Below, piece after piece: positions 6,864-13,790 of a DNA stretch of 13,790 bases. How positions within the stretch are numbered: position 1 is the first letter of the stretch; each line of letters starts with the position of its first letter. Under the pieces are notes generated by a model that had not been told where the DNA came from, made no database searches, and saw only the letters and a list, made by a program, of their open reading frames with translations. A program made the translations under genes and the position numbers. Source of the stretch: Cryomorphaceae bacterium (GTDB lineage: Bacteria > Bacteroidota > Bacteroidia > Flavobacteriales > Schleiferiaceae); assembly GCA_003507115.1 (NCBI GenBank), contig DNWN01000058.1, positions 13,022 through 26,811 on the forward strand, written 5' to 3'.

Positions 6864-6910
6864 ATTCAAGGGCTCCGTATGCCTTCGTTTCTATGGGTTG
6901 TCGTCCCGTG

Positions 6911-7258
6911 TCATATCCACCCTTGGCCCTCACAATAATGCACTACCGCTTCGCGCATCAGCCGTGCCTGGTGTCCCCCTGGCAGGCTAGGAAGGGCCTC
7001 AAGGACTTCGAAATGGGGCCAGCCATCTTCATCTCGACCCACAAATTTGTAATATCCATAGGGCTCTAAGAGTCGACAAATCCCTATGTGAAATACATCC
7101 ACTTTGTGGTCTTTTCGCAAGGCCTGGTGCGGCATCTGAAGTTCTTGCAGACCAATGGTGAACAATATCCCATCTAGGTCCATGGGGTCCCCAGGAGAAA
7201 ATCGGGCTGTAAAGAGTTCAACAACTCGTTCCCACTTGTCTTTCAATGGATCGCTCAT
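6911..7258 (-). CDS. Conserved hypothetical protein, Bacteroidota type
   Basis: The 115-residue soluble protein has no signal peptide or membrane segment. Recognisable stretches are KDKWERVVELF at the N-terminus, DLDGILFTIGLQELQ, KVDVFHIGICRLLEPYGYY, DEDGWPHFEVLEALPSL and a C-terminal MREAVVHYCEGQGW. I recall similar uncharacterised proteins across Bacteroidota with the same LLEPYGYY and DGWPHF blocks, but know no function. It starts 17 bases from the divergent CvpA-like gene, so the two probably share a control region. The ATG at 7256-7258 is the only sensible start. Many aromatic and acidic residues suggest a small helical protein. Confidence 0.8.
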   Translation of the reverse strand: MSDPLKDKWERVVELFTARFSPGDPMDLDGILFTIGLQELQMPHQALRKDHKVDVFHIGICRLLEPYGYYKFVGRDEDGWPHFEVLEALPSLPGGHQARLMREAVVHYCEGQGWI

Positions 7259-7275
7259 CCTACCTTTAGTGTGTT

Positions 7276-7767
7276 GTGAATGTAGTGGACATTTCTTGTT
7301 TGGCGTTGGTCGCGTTCTTTGCGGGCCGCGGTATTTGGCGTGGTTTTGTCAACGAGTGGTCTGGGCTCTTGGGATTGGTTATGGGATATTTTGCCATCCA
7401 AGCCTATGCGCCACCTGCTGGAGATTGGCTGGCCAATGCCCTTGAGCTCAGCGCTCCAAGCGCCTTATTAATGGCCAAATTCACTCTTTTCCTTGCCGCC
7501 TACCTCGGGATAGTCTTGCTTGGAAAGGCTTTGACCAAAGTGCTTAAACTGGTCTGGCTAGGCTGGGTTAACCGCCTTGCGGGCGGGTTGTCCGGACTGG
7601 CCAAGGGCGTTGTTTTTTCTGCCCTACTCTTAGCATTTTACCTCCAGGCTATTGTCCCAAAATTTCAGATTTCCGAGCCTTGGACCGGCGACTCCTGGGT
7701 ATACAGCACCTTGGTTTCCGCAGGCAATGTGTTACTTGATTTGGGCCAAAGCTACCTCGGCGCCTAG
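7276..7767 (+). CDS. CvpA family inner-membrane protein
   Basis: The 163-residue protein is strongly hydrophobic, with likely membrane helices at about residues 3-21, 28-46, 63-83 and 105-125. It opens MNVVDISCLALVAFFAGRG, with a glycine/arginine turn (GRGIWRGFVNEW) after the first helix. This is the pattern of the CvpA family, named for colicin V production in E. coli, whose molecular role remains unclear. The start is a GTG at 7276; the next GTG at 7285 would remove the conserved residues before the Asp. It is divergent from the hypothetical gene at 6911-7258 and convergent with pgk, with 22 bases between them and no clear terminator there. Confidence 0.8.
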   Translation: MNVVDISCLALVAFFAGRGIWRGFVNEWSGLLGLVMGYFAIQAYAPPAGDWLANALELSAPSALLMAKFTLFLAAYLGIVLLGKALTKVLKLVWLGWVNRLAGGLSGLAKGVVFSALLLAFYLQAIVPKFQISEPWTGDSWVYSTLVSAGNVLLDLGQSYLGA

Positions 7768-7789
7768 CCTTTTCGCCTGTTTTTCCGTT

Positions 7790-8986
7790 TTACGCAAAGT
7801 CCAAAATAGCTTGAATGCCCGGGAGCGTCTTGCCCTCCAAGTATTCCAGCATCGCGCCGCCTCCGGTAGAGATGTAGCTCATTCGGTCGGCTAAACCAAA
7901 TTGTTCCACGGCAGATACCGAGTCGCCTCCGCCTACCAGGCTAAATAGTCCGCGCTCCGTCGCTTCGGCAATCGCTTCTCCGACTTCCCGCGTTCCGCCT
8001 GCAAAGGCTTCCATTTCAAACACACCGAGGGGGCCGTTCCACAAGAGGGTTTTGGCCATTTGAACAACCTCGACGAAGGCCTTTATCGACGCGGGGCCTG
8101 CATCCAAGCCCTGCCACGCGTCGGGAATTTCGAAAATGGAACAAATCTGCGTATTTGCGGTGGGCGAAAAATCGTCCGCCGCCAAGACATCGGAAGGAAG
8201 GTGCAGCGTCACCCCCTTTTGGTATGCCATCTGCATGATGTCCAGCGCCGTTTGAAGGTGGTCTAGCTCGCAAATACTACGGCCCACTTGTCCGCCCTGC
8301 GCTTTAATAAAGGTGAAGCTCATGCCCCCACCTATGATGATGTGGTCCACCCGATCCATGAGGCGCTGTAGAATGTCGATCTTGCTCGAAACCTTGGAGC
8401 CGCCCACAATCGCGAGGGTGGGGCGCTCATTGCTCTGAAGAACGCGATTGACGTTCTCTATTTCGGCGGCCATGACATAGCCAAACGCACATTGTCCAGG
8501 GAAGTGCTGTGCCACGATGGTGGTACTCGCGTGAGCGCGGTGGGCGGTGCCGAAGGCGTCATTGACATAGCAGTCCCCGTGCTGCGCTAATTGCGCCGCA
8601 AAATCCGCATCTCCGCGTTCCTCTCCCGGATAAAAACGCACGTTCTCCAAGAGCAGAATGTCGCCCGGCTCCAGGGCTGAGACGGCAGCGTCCGCCTTGG
8701 CGCCGATGGTCTCTTCACAGAAGCCCACAGGGCGCCCTAAATGCACGGCTAACGCCTCCGCGACAGGCCGTAAACTATACTTCAATTCGGGCTCCGCTTT
8801 AGGTCGCCCCAAATGAGAGAGAAGAATCACTTTGGCCCCTTGGTCCGCCAAATACCTTATGGTCGGCAAGGTGGCTATAATCCGTTTGTCGTTGGCCACG
8901 TGGCCGTCCTCCGTCAAGGGCACGTTAAAATCAACACGTACAAACGCCCGACGTCCCGAAAGGAATAAATTCTCGATTGTTTTCAT
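7790..8986 (-). CDS. pgk: Phosphoglycerate kinase
   Basis: Phosphoglycerate kinase transfers phosphate from 1,3-bisphosphoglycerate to ADP in glycolysis, in the cytosol. The 398-residue protein has the substrate loop VRVDFNVP at residues 16-23, SHLGRP at 57-62, the hinge segment with LLLENVRFYPGEE, and the nucleotide loops GGGDS (352-356) and STGGGA (373-378). The ATG at 8984-8986 is chosen because MKTIENL is the usual start; an ATG at 9002-9004 would add six residues and overlap the promoter. A perfect TACCTTTG box lies 18 bases upstream. The gene is divergent from holB. Confidence 0.97.
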   Translation of the reverse strand: MKTIENLFLSGRRAFVRVDFNVPLTEDGHVANDKRIIATLPTIRYLADQGAKVILLSHLGRPKAEPELKYSLRPVAEALAVHLGRPVGFCEETIGAKADAAVSALEPGDILLLENVRFYPGEERGDADFAAQLAQHGDCYVNDAFGTAHRAHASTTIVAQHFPGQCAFGYVMAAEIENVNRVLQSNERPTLAIVGGSKVSSKIDILQRLMDRVDHIIIGGGMSFTFIKAQGGQVGRSICELDHLQTALDIMQMAYQKGVTLHLPSDVLAADDFSPTANTQICSIFEIPDAWQGLDAGPASIKAFVEVVQMAKTLLWNGPLGVFEMEAFAGGTREVGEAIAEATERGLFSLVGGGDSVSAVEQFGLADRMSYISTGGGAMLEYLEGKTLPGIQAILDFA

Positions 8987-9004
8987 GGAAAAAGTATGGG
9001 ACAT

Positions 9005-9012
9005 CAAAGGTA
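9005..9012 (-). promoter_or_regulatory. Putative -7 box of the pgk promoter
   Basis: TACCTTTG on the minus strand matches TAnnTTTG exactly, 18 bases before the pgk ATG, and is the same octamer as upstream of purN. No TTG -33 is seen at the expected spacing. The box is half of a perfect inverted repeat, AAGGTAG (9007-9013) and CTACCTT (9018-9024), whose other half looks like a weaker -7 box (TACCTTCG, 9019-9026) facing holB. Confidence 0.45.
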
Positions 9013-9030
9013 GGTTTCTACCTTCGCTTC

Positions 9031-10140
9031 GTGCCCGAAATTTTTGACTTTCCCGAGAGCTATCCTGCTAGTCCATGGATCCATCAAGCGGCGTCAGGAC
9101 ACATTCCCCATGCACAACTTATTATCAGCCAAAATGGAGGATTGGCGTGGCCGGCGGTGCAGCGTTACGTTCAATCCTTGGTATGTCACAACGGTGGATG
9201 CGGAACATGTGATGGCTGTATTCAGCATCGCCAGCTCGCCCATCCCGATGTACACTATATCTTTCCCGTCGTCGCAAGCGCCAGCGGATCTGGAACGTCG
9301 GACTCCTTCCTTGGTGAATTTCGCAACTTTTTGAAATTCAACAAGTTTCCGGTTGTTCGCAATTGGATTGAGGCCTTGGATGGATCCCAAAAAGTAGTGC
9401 AGATTTCAGTGAAAGAAGCCAAACGCATGGGCGATCTTCTCAGCTTGACGTCGCACAGTGGGGGATATAAAATTTTGGTCATTTGGCTTCCTGAGCGGCT
9501 CCATGAATCGGCCGCCAACAAACTTCTGAAAACCTTGGAAGAGCCGGAGCCTAAAACGATCATTCTCTTAATCAGCCATCAAGAAGATGGCATTCTCGGG
9601 ACCATTCGTAGTCGATGCCAAACACTGTATCTCCCTCCTTGGGGCCGAACGGAAGTAGAAAGATGGCTCATCGATGAGCGAAAAATAGACCCCAATCAGG
9701 CCAAAATCCTTTCCGCCTTAAGCGGTGGAGAGCCGGGTGTGGCACTCGACTTTTTAGAAAACCGTGAGCGCCTCCTGCCGCTTGCAGAGCACTTCGTTGA
9801 ATGGCTTCGACTGGCCTTTAAAAAAGACCTACCTGGACTACAACAGTGGGTGGACCATCTTGGTGCCTGGAACAGGGAACAACAACGAGATTTCTTGGTT
9901 TTTTCGGGCGGCGTTTTATCGCAGCTTGAACGCAAGCGCCATCAGGCCCTGCGGGGTTTTTCATTGGACTGGTTCCCGGAGGTATCCTTTAACGCGGAGG
10001 GATTTTCCAAGCTTATGGATCGTCAAAAAGTTTCCTTGATGCATAAAACCCTGGATGATGCCTTCAAGGATGTTGGCCGAAACGTCAATGCGCGTCTTGT
10101 TTTCTTCGACGCGAGCCTCCAGCTTATGAAGGCTTTCTAA
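9031..10140 (+). CDS. holB: DNA polymerase III, delta' subunit
   Basis: Delta' is part of the clamp loader that opens the sliding clamp during replication. The 369-residue protein has HIPHAQLIIS near the N-terminus, a four-cysteine zinc site (Cys52, 57, 60 and 63 in CHNGGCGTCDGC), ESAANKLLKTLEEP, and the SRC motif at residues 194-196 (TIRSRCQTLY). The usual Walker A position reads SQNGGLAWPAV with no GKT/S, in line with delta' being a stator that does not hydrolyse ATP. The GTG at 9031 is chosen because it gives MPEIFDFPES; an in-frame ATG at 8977 would run into pgk and add 18 unconserved residues. Its last 17 bases overlap the convergent methyltransferase gene. Confidence 0.88.
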   Translation: MPEIFDFPESYPASPWIHQAASGHIPHAQLIISQNGGLAWPAVQRYVQSLVCHNGGCGTCDGCIQHRQLAHPDVHYIFPVVASASGSGTSDSFLGEFRNFLKFNKFPVVRNWIEALDGSQKVVQISVKEAKRMGDLLSLTSHSGGYKILVIWLPERLHESAANKLLKTLEEPEPKTIILLISHQEDGILGTIRSRCQTLYLPPWGRTEVERWLIDERKIDPNQAKILSALSGGEPGVALDFLENRERLLPLAEHFVEWLRLAFKKDLPGLQQWVDHLGAWNREQQRDFLVFSGGVLSQLERKRHQALRGFSLDWFPEVSFNAEGFSKLMDRQKVSLMHKTLDDAFKDVGRNVNARLVFFDASLQLMKAF

Positions 10141-11032
10141 GTACGTACATCAGGCTGGAGGTGTTCTCTCGGCCTCCCCGTATATTGCTCCAAAATCCTT
10201 TCCACGTCGCGGCAATCCAACGCTTAGATCCGTGCTGAAAAGACTCACTGAGTAAGCCCACGTAATATGCATCCAATTGCATGGGACGTATTGATTCGAG
10301 CTGCCATCCCGTTTTCGTCGCCAAGCGATTCACGTCCTCTTTCGTAAAATGCCAAAAATGAATGGGCACGTCCCAGGCTGCCCAATGCACCCCATAGTGT
10401 TCTGCATCCCACGATTTCGGATTCGGCAGGGCTAGAACCAGAGCAGCGCCCGGCTGAGCTCTCTCATGCAAGACCTTTAATGTGTGAACTGGGTCCGGAA
10501 GATGCTCTAAAACATGAAAAAGAGAAATTCCGTCAAATTTTTGCTCGACCGGAAGGTCTTCTATTTTTTCAAAAACAAGCTGATTTATGCGTTTTTCGGC
10601 TTGTTTTCGCGCATTTTCGCTGATTTCTACCCCAAAAACGGTCCATTTTTGCTTTTTGGCCTCCTCCAAAAAAACGCCTATTCCACATCCGACGTCCAGC
10701 AGGAGGCGAATTTTTGATTTTGAAGGCACTAAGCGATGGAAAAATTTAACTTTTTTCCGCGCGGCATAGCCCCGGAGAAAATGATAGAGTATATCAAAGA
10801 GGCCTCGTCCCGCCTCGTTGTGACTTTTATACGCGGGCGAATCGTAATAGCGCCCAATAGTCTCTCCAGACGGACGCGGTGTTGTGCGCATAAAGCCACA
10901 GGACGAACAGGCAACAATAGAAAAATCTTCCTGACTGACCATGTGGTCACGAACCACCAGGGTGGAATCGCTTTCCATTGAATGGCACAAGGGGCAGGAG
11001 GCTATCTGTTCGAGGTGTTCCACGTGAAACAT
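10124..11032 (-). CDS. Class I SAM-dependent methyltransferase with N-terminal zinc-finger motif
   Basis: The 302-residue protein has an N-terminal CPLC...CSSC pair (Cys13, 16, 42, 45), likely a zinc ribbon, then a Rossmann methyltransferase core with the SAM-binding LLLDVGCGIGVF at about residues 110-121, the acidic motif GVEIS (134-138) and FHVLEHLPDP further on. The substrate is unknown; the family includes small-molecule and sugar methyltransferases. It lies 10 bases after mnmG, a linkage I recall in other Bacteroidota. Its first six residues MFHVEH are encoded by a parS site (11016-11031) that lies across the start codon, so the N-terminus reflects a DNA-binding signal. The C-terminal end overlaps holB tail to tail. 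Confidence 0.88.
   Translation of the reverse strand: MFHVEHLEQIASCPLCHSMESDSTLVVRDHMVSQEDFSIVACSSCGFMRTTPRPSGETIGRYYDSPAYKSHNEAGRGLFDILYHFLRGYAARKKVKFFHRLVPSKSKIRLLLDVGCGIGVFLEEAKKQKWTVFGVEISENARKQAEKRINQLVFEKIEDLPVEQKFDGISLFHVLEHLPDPVHTLKVLHERAQPGAALVLALPNPKSWDAEHYGVHWAAWDVPIHFWHFTKEDVNRLATKTGWQLESIRPMQLDAYYVGLLSESFQHGSKRWIAATWKGFWSNIRGGRENTSSLMYVLRKPS
11016..11031. other. parS-like site (ParB/Spo0J binding)
   Basis: The plus strand reads TGTTCCACGTGAAACA, a full match to the bacterial parS consensus TGTTNCACGTGAAACA. ParB binds such sites and spreads along DNA to organise and segregate the origin region. Here it lies inside the start of the methyltransferase gene (codons 1-6). A second, identical copy is at 12891-12906 in the same orientation. 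Confidence 0.85.
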
Positions 11033-11042
11033 AATGCGGGGA

Positions 11043-12890
11043 TTAGCGCCCCAAATGAACCATTAAAATTTGGATATCCGCAGGGGAGACACCCGAAATA
11101 CGGCTTGCTTGACCTAAGGTTTCTGGTTGAATGCGTTGCAATTTCTGCCGGCTCTCCATGCTTAACGCGGTAATGGTATCGAAGGAAAAGGCCGAAGGAA
11201 TGCGCAAATTCTCGAGGCGCTTCAACTTAAGCACCTGTTCCATTTCCTTCTCGATGTAACCCGCATACTTCATGGAAATTTCGACTTGTTCCCAAACTTC
11301 GTCGGCATAAACCGGGACATCCCGAGCCACGTTTTCCAAGATGCCTTCCAGATGTAATTGGGGGCGACTGACCAGTTGGGCTAAGGGGCCCCGCTGCTTC
11401 AGGATGGCGGTATCCATGCTTTCTAGATACGCATTGGTCTCCTGGGGCTCCACGCTTTGGGCGGCTAGCCAGGATTCGGCTGAATCAATGTCTGCCATTT
11501 TTTGCTCAAAGCGCGCCCATTGGGTGTCCTCAATCAACCCTAGCTCTCGACCAAGCGCAGTTAAGCGACGATCTGCATTGTCTTGGCGGAGCGTGAGTCG
11601 AAATTCCGCCCGGCTTGTAAACATGCGATAGGGTTCTTCGGTGCCTTTCGTAATGAGGTCGTCAATCAAAACACCCATGTAGGCTTGGCTGCGATCCAGG
11701 GTAAAGGCCTCCTTGCCATTCACTGCCAAATGCGCATTAATGCCCGCCATCAGGCCTTGGCACGCCGCCTCTTCATAGCCTGTGGTACCGTTAATTTGGC
11801 CCGCAAAGAAGAGACGGGGGACAATTTTGGTCTCTAAACTATGCGTGAGCTGTGTAGGGGGAAAGTAATCGTATTCCACGGCGTACCCGGGACGGAAAAA
11901 GCGCGCATTTTCAAAACCCGGAACTTTGCGCAAGGCGTCGTGCTGCACTTCCTCTGGGAGAGATGTACTAAAACCATTGATGTAGACCTCGACGGTGTCC
12001 CATCCTTCGGGTTCGATAAACATTTGATGACTCGTCTTGTCCGCGAAGCGGTTGATTTTATCCTCAATGCTCGGGCAATACCGTGGACCAGAAGATTGAA
12101 TCGCCCCGTTAAAGAGGGGGCTGCGATCAAAGGATGCGCGCAAGGTATCATGTACATGCTCGCTGGTGTGGGCAATCCAACACGAGCGTTGTTTTGTGAG
12201 GGGTTGCGTAGGGGTATAGGAGAATTTCCCGGGTTTTTCATCCCCTTTTTGCTCCTCAAATTGGCGGTAGTCCAAACTACGCCCATCCAAGCGCGGCGGG
12301 GTTCCCGTCTTCATCCGTCCAGAGTCAAATCCCATCGCTTGCAGGCATTCTGTAATCCCCTTTGCACTTCCTTCGGAGGAGCGTCCTCCTGCCATTTGTT
12401 TCTCCCCAATATGCATCACGCCATTCAAAAAGGTTCCGCTGGTTAAAACAACGGAGCGCCCGGAAACACGATTTCCATTTTGAAGGACCACCCCAGTGAC
12501 CCCATGGCTATCTGTCAGGACTTCATTGGCGGTACTTTGAACGAAGTGAAGGTTCTCCATTTGCTCGAGCGTCAGGCGCCAGGTCTCTGCAAAACGCCAA
12601 CGATCTGATTGCACGCGTGGACTCCACATCGCAGGACCTTTGGAACGATTCAGCATGCGGAACTGGATAGCAGTGGTATCACTGATGATTCCACTAAAGC
12701 CCCCCAACGCATCGATTTCACGGACAATTTGGCCCTTTGCCACCCCGCCCATCGCGGGATTGCAGCTCATTTGACCAATGGTCTGCATATTCATGGTCAC
12801 CAGAAGAGTCTTGGATCCCATGCGTGCGGCCGCACATGCCGCCTCACAGCCTGCATGCCCCGCTCCCACTACTATTACATCGTATGTCAT
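11043..12890 (-). CDS. mnmG: tRNA uridine-5-carboxymethylaminomethyl modification enzyme MnmG (GidA)
   Basis: MnmG, with MnmE, installs the carboxymethylaminomethyl group on the wobble uridine of several tRNAs using FAD. The 615-residue protein has the FAD-binding GAGHAG at residues 9-14, CNPAMGGVAKGQIVREID at about 43-60, and the long C-terminal helical domain that binds MnmE (ending about PADIQILMVHLGR). Length is close to the usual 620-630. The ATG at 12888-12890 directly abuts a parS site and is overlapped by a six-codon reading frame made from it. It follows ybeY with an 18-base gap and precedes the methyltransferase by 10 bases, so the four genes probably form one transcript with rpiB. 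mnmG often lies near the replication origin. Confidence 0.97.
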   Translation of the reverse strand: MTYDVIVVGAGHAGCEAACAAARMGSKTLLVTMNMQTIGQMSCNPAMGGVAKGQIVREIDALGGFSGIISDTTAIQFRMLNRSKGPAMWSPRVQSDRWRFAETWRLTLEQMENLHFVQSTANEVLTDSHGVTGVVLQNGNRVSGRSVVLTSGTFLNGVMHIGEKQMAGGRSSEGSAKGITECLQAMGFDSGRMKTGTPPRLDGRSLDYRQFEEQKGDEKPGKFSYTPTQPLTKQRSCWIAHTSEHVHDTLRASFDRSPLFNGAIQSSGPRYCPSIEDKINRFADKTSHQMFIEPEGWDTVEVYINGFSTSLPEEVQHDALRKVPGFENARFFRPGYAVEYDYFPPTQLTHSLETKIVPRLFFAGQINGTTGYEEAACQGLMAGINAHLAVNGKEAFTLDRSQAYMGVLIDDLITKGTEEPYRMFTSRAEFRLTLRQDNADRRLTALGRELGLIEDTQWARFEQKMADIDSAESWLAAQSVEPQETNAYLESMDTAILKQRGPLAQLVSRPQLHLEGILENVARDVPVYADEVWEQVEISMKYAGYIEKEMEQVLKLKRLENLRIPSAFSFDTITALSMESRQKLQRIQPETLGQASRISGVSPADIQILMVHLGR

Positions 12891-12906
12891 TGTTCCACGT
12901 GAAACA
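12891..12906. other. parS-like site (ParB/Spo0J binding)
   Basis: Again TGTTCCACGTGAAACA on the plus strand, identical at all 16 bases to the site at 11016-11031. It fills nearly all of the 18-base gap between the ybeY stop (12909-12911) and the mnmG start (12888-12890). The two sites are 1,875 bases apart and bracket mnmG. Confidence 0.88.
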
Positions 12907-12908
12907 TT

Positions 12909-13337
12909 CTACCAAGTCATTCCAAAGCGCGCTGCTTCGGCCATGTATTTTTCTTCCAGTTCGCGCATGGTTCGCTTTTCTTTCTCCGTTCCATCCCCGT
13001 AACCACACAGGTGCAGGAATCCATGCACATGTACTCTCGCCGCTTCCTGACCGATGGGGACACCCAACTCTTGGGCGTGGTCCGCAATACGCTCCACACT
13101 GATCGCTAAATCTCCATGAATTCTATTTCCCCGACAGCGATCAAAGGTGATGATATCCGTATAGTAATCGTGCTGTAAATAACTTCGATTCACCACGAGT
13201 AAATCCTCATCGCTGTAATAAGCGATATGCAGCGATCCCCAGGTTTTTCCTTCTTCCCCCGCCACATACTTCAGCCATTCCATGATCTGTGGCTCATGAA
13301 ACAACCATGGGGTTGGGAAACTTTCCGCAGTGGTCAT
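12909..13337 (-). CDS. ybeY: Endoribonuclease YbeY (rRNA maturation factor)
   Basis: YbeY is a metal-dependent endoribonuclease involved in 16S rRNA 3'-end maturation and ribosome quality control. The 142-residue protein has DYYTDIITFD at residues 57-66, GDLAIS at 75-80 and the metal-binding HGFLHLCGYGDG, with His105 and His109. The third ligand, His in most bacteria (GYDH), is Asp115 here; I recall an Asp at this place in other Bacteroidota. The ATG at 13335-13337 is chosen because it lies one base after the rpiB stop; an upstream in-frame start at 13415 would overlap rpiB by 77 bases and add no conserved sequence. The gene precedes mnmG, as usual in the phylum. Confidence 0.93.
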   Translation of the reverse strand: MTTAESFPTPWLFHEPQIMEWLKYVAGEEGKTWGSLHIAYYSDEDLLVVNRSYLQHDYYTDIITFDRCRGNRIHGDLAISVERIADHAQELGVPIGQEAARVHVHGFLHLCGYGDGTEKEKRTMRELEEKYMAEAARFGMTW

Positions 13338-13338
13338 G

Positions 13339-13782
13339 TTAGCATCCGGCAATTTTATCGACGCGTCGCTGATGGCGACCTCCTTCAAAGCTCTCATGGA
13401 TAAATGCTTGGACACAAGCTACAGCCTCATCGGTGGAAATAAACCGTGCCGGTAAGGCTATAACATTGGCATCATTGTGCTGAACAGCTAACGCCGCAAT
13501 CTCTCGACTCCAACATAAAGCAGAGCGCACAACAGCATGCTTATTGACGCTCATGTTAATGCCATTTCCACTCCCACATATAACAATACCTCGATCCGCA
13601 CGGCCTTGGACGATATCCCCAGCGACGGCATGCGCGAAATCTGGATAATCCACCGAATCAGGTGTATCGCATCCGTGATTAATTACCTTAATACCTTGAT
13701 TTTCAAGATATTCTGTTATTATTGCTTTTAATTCAGGACCTGCGTGGTCGTTGCCAATAGATACCGTGGAGATCTTGTTCAT
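13339..13782 (-). CDS. rpiB: Ribose-5-phosphate isomerase B
   Basis: RpiB interconverts ribose-5-phosphate and ribulose-5-phosphate in the pentose phosphate pathway. The 147-residue protein has SIGNDHAGPELK at the N-terminus, the active-site Cys in VICGSGNGINMSVNKH, HNDANVIALPAR and the phosphate-binding EGGRHQRRVDKI near the C-terminus. Length and motifs match RpiB of the E. coli type, and the LacA/RpiB superfamily fold is implied. The start lies 8 bases from the window edge, so its promoter is outside. By eye its 5' half is richer in A+T than the rest of the window. The stop is one base from the ybeY start, which supports an rpiB-ybeY-mnmG-methyltransferase operon. Confidence 0.95.
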   Translation of the reverse strand: MNKISTVSIGNDHAGPELKAIITEYLENQGIKVINHGCDTPDSVDYPDFAHAVAGDIVQGRADRGIVICGSGNGINMSVNKHAVVRSALCWSREIAALAVQHNDANVIALPARFISTDEAVACVQAFIHESFEGGRHQRRVDKIAGC

Positions 13783-13790
13783 AACCTGTT

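Noticed and set aside
7236..7268. Promoter for the CvpA-like gene (TTG at 7236-7238, TACCTTTA at 7261-7268)
   Set aside because: The -7 box lacks the final G, the spacing is 22 and the box is only seven bases from the GTG; too weak to annotate.
7768..7789. Terminator between the CvpA-like gene and pgk
   Set aside because: There are T runs on the plus strand but no stem of useful length on either strand.
8897..8902. CACGTG core inside pgk as another parS
   Set aside because: The flanks read GGC and GCC, so it lacks the TGTT and AACA arms; only the six-base core matches.
11841..12446. Open frame of 201 codons on the plus strand opposite mnmG
   Set aside because: It is antisense to a fully conserved mnmG, has no recognisable motif and no promoter; it is a shadow.

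Overview
This window looks like ordinary chromosome from a member of the Bacteroidota, probably Flavobacteriales-like. The evidence is the gene order acpP-fabF-rnc-(IPExxxVDY family)-pyk with purN-rnhA divergent, and ybeY-mnmG followed by a zinc-finger methyltransferase. Promoter -7 boxes fit TAnnTTTG, start codons mostly lack a Shine-Dalgarno sequence, and there are two small lipoproteins with acidic residues after the lipidated Cys. By eye the base composition is about half G+C. No tRNA, rRNA, insertion sequence, prophage or CRISPR array was seen, and no gene-free stretch exceeds about 120 bases.

Layout. Positions 1-667 (minus): purN, with the first 22 codons of rnhA overlapping its end. 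Positions 782-4934 (plus): a tightly packed operon of acyl carrier protein, FabF, RNase III, a divergent IPExxxVDY protein and pyruvate kinase, closed by a small hairpin terminator. Positions 4960-5976 (minus): pheS. Positions 6034-6815 (plus): two tandem paralogous lipoproteins overlapping by ATGA, closed by a C(UUCG)G terminator. Positions 6911-7258 (minus): a conserved hypothetical protein. Positions 7276-7767 (plus): a CvpA-like membrane protein. Positions 7790-8986 (minus): pgk. Positions 9031-10140 (plus): the DNA polymerase III delta' subunit. Positions 10124-13782 (minus): an apparent operon rpiB-ybeY-mnmG-methyltransferase.

Most genes are housekeeping: fatty-acid synthesis (acpP, fabF), glycolysis (pgk, pyk), pentose phosphate pathway (rpiB), purine synthesis (purN), RNA processing and translation (rnc, ybeY, pheS, mnmG) and replication (holB, rnhA).

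The most notable signals are not in the gene list. First, two identical perfect 16-bp parS (ParB/Spo0J) sites lie at 11016-11031 and 12891-12906, one at each end of mnmG. One is built into the start codon of the methyltransferase and encodes its MFHVEH N-terminus; the other fills almost the whole ybeY-mnmG gap. This suggests an origin-proximal segment used in chromosome segregation. Second, the acyl carrier protein lacks four residues in helix II, as if 12 bp between two GAATTCGA repeats had been lost. Third, pheS and the lipoprotein pair have interleaved divergent promoters.
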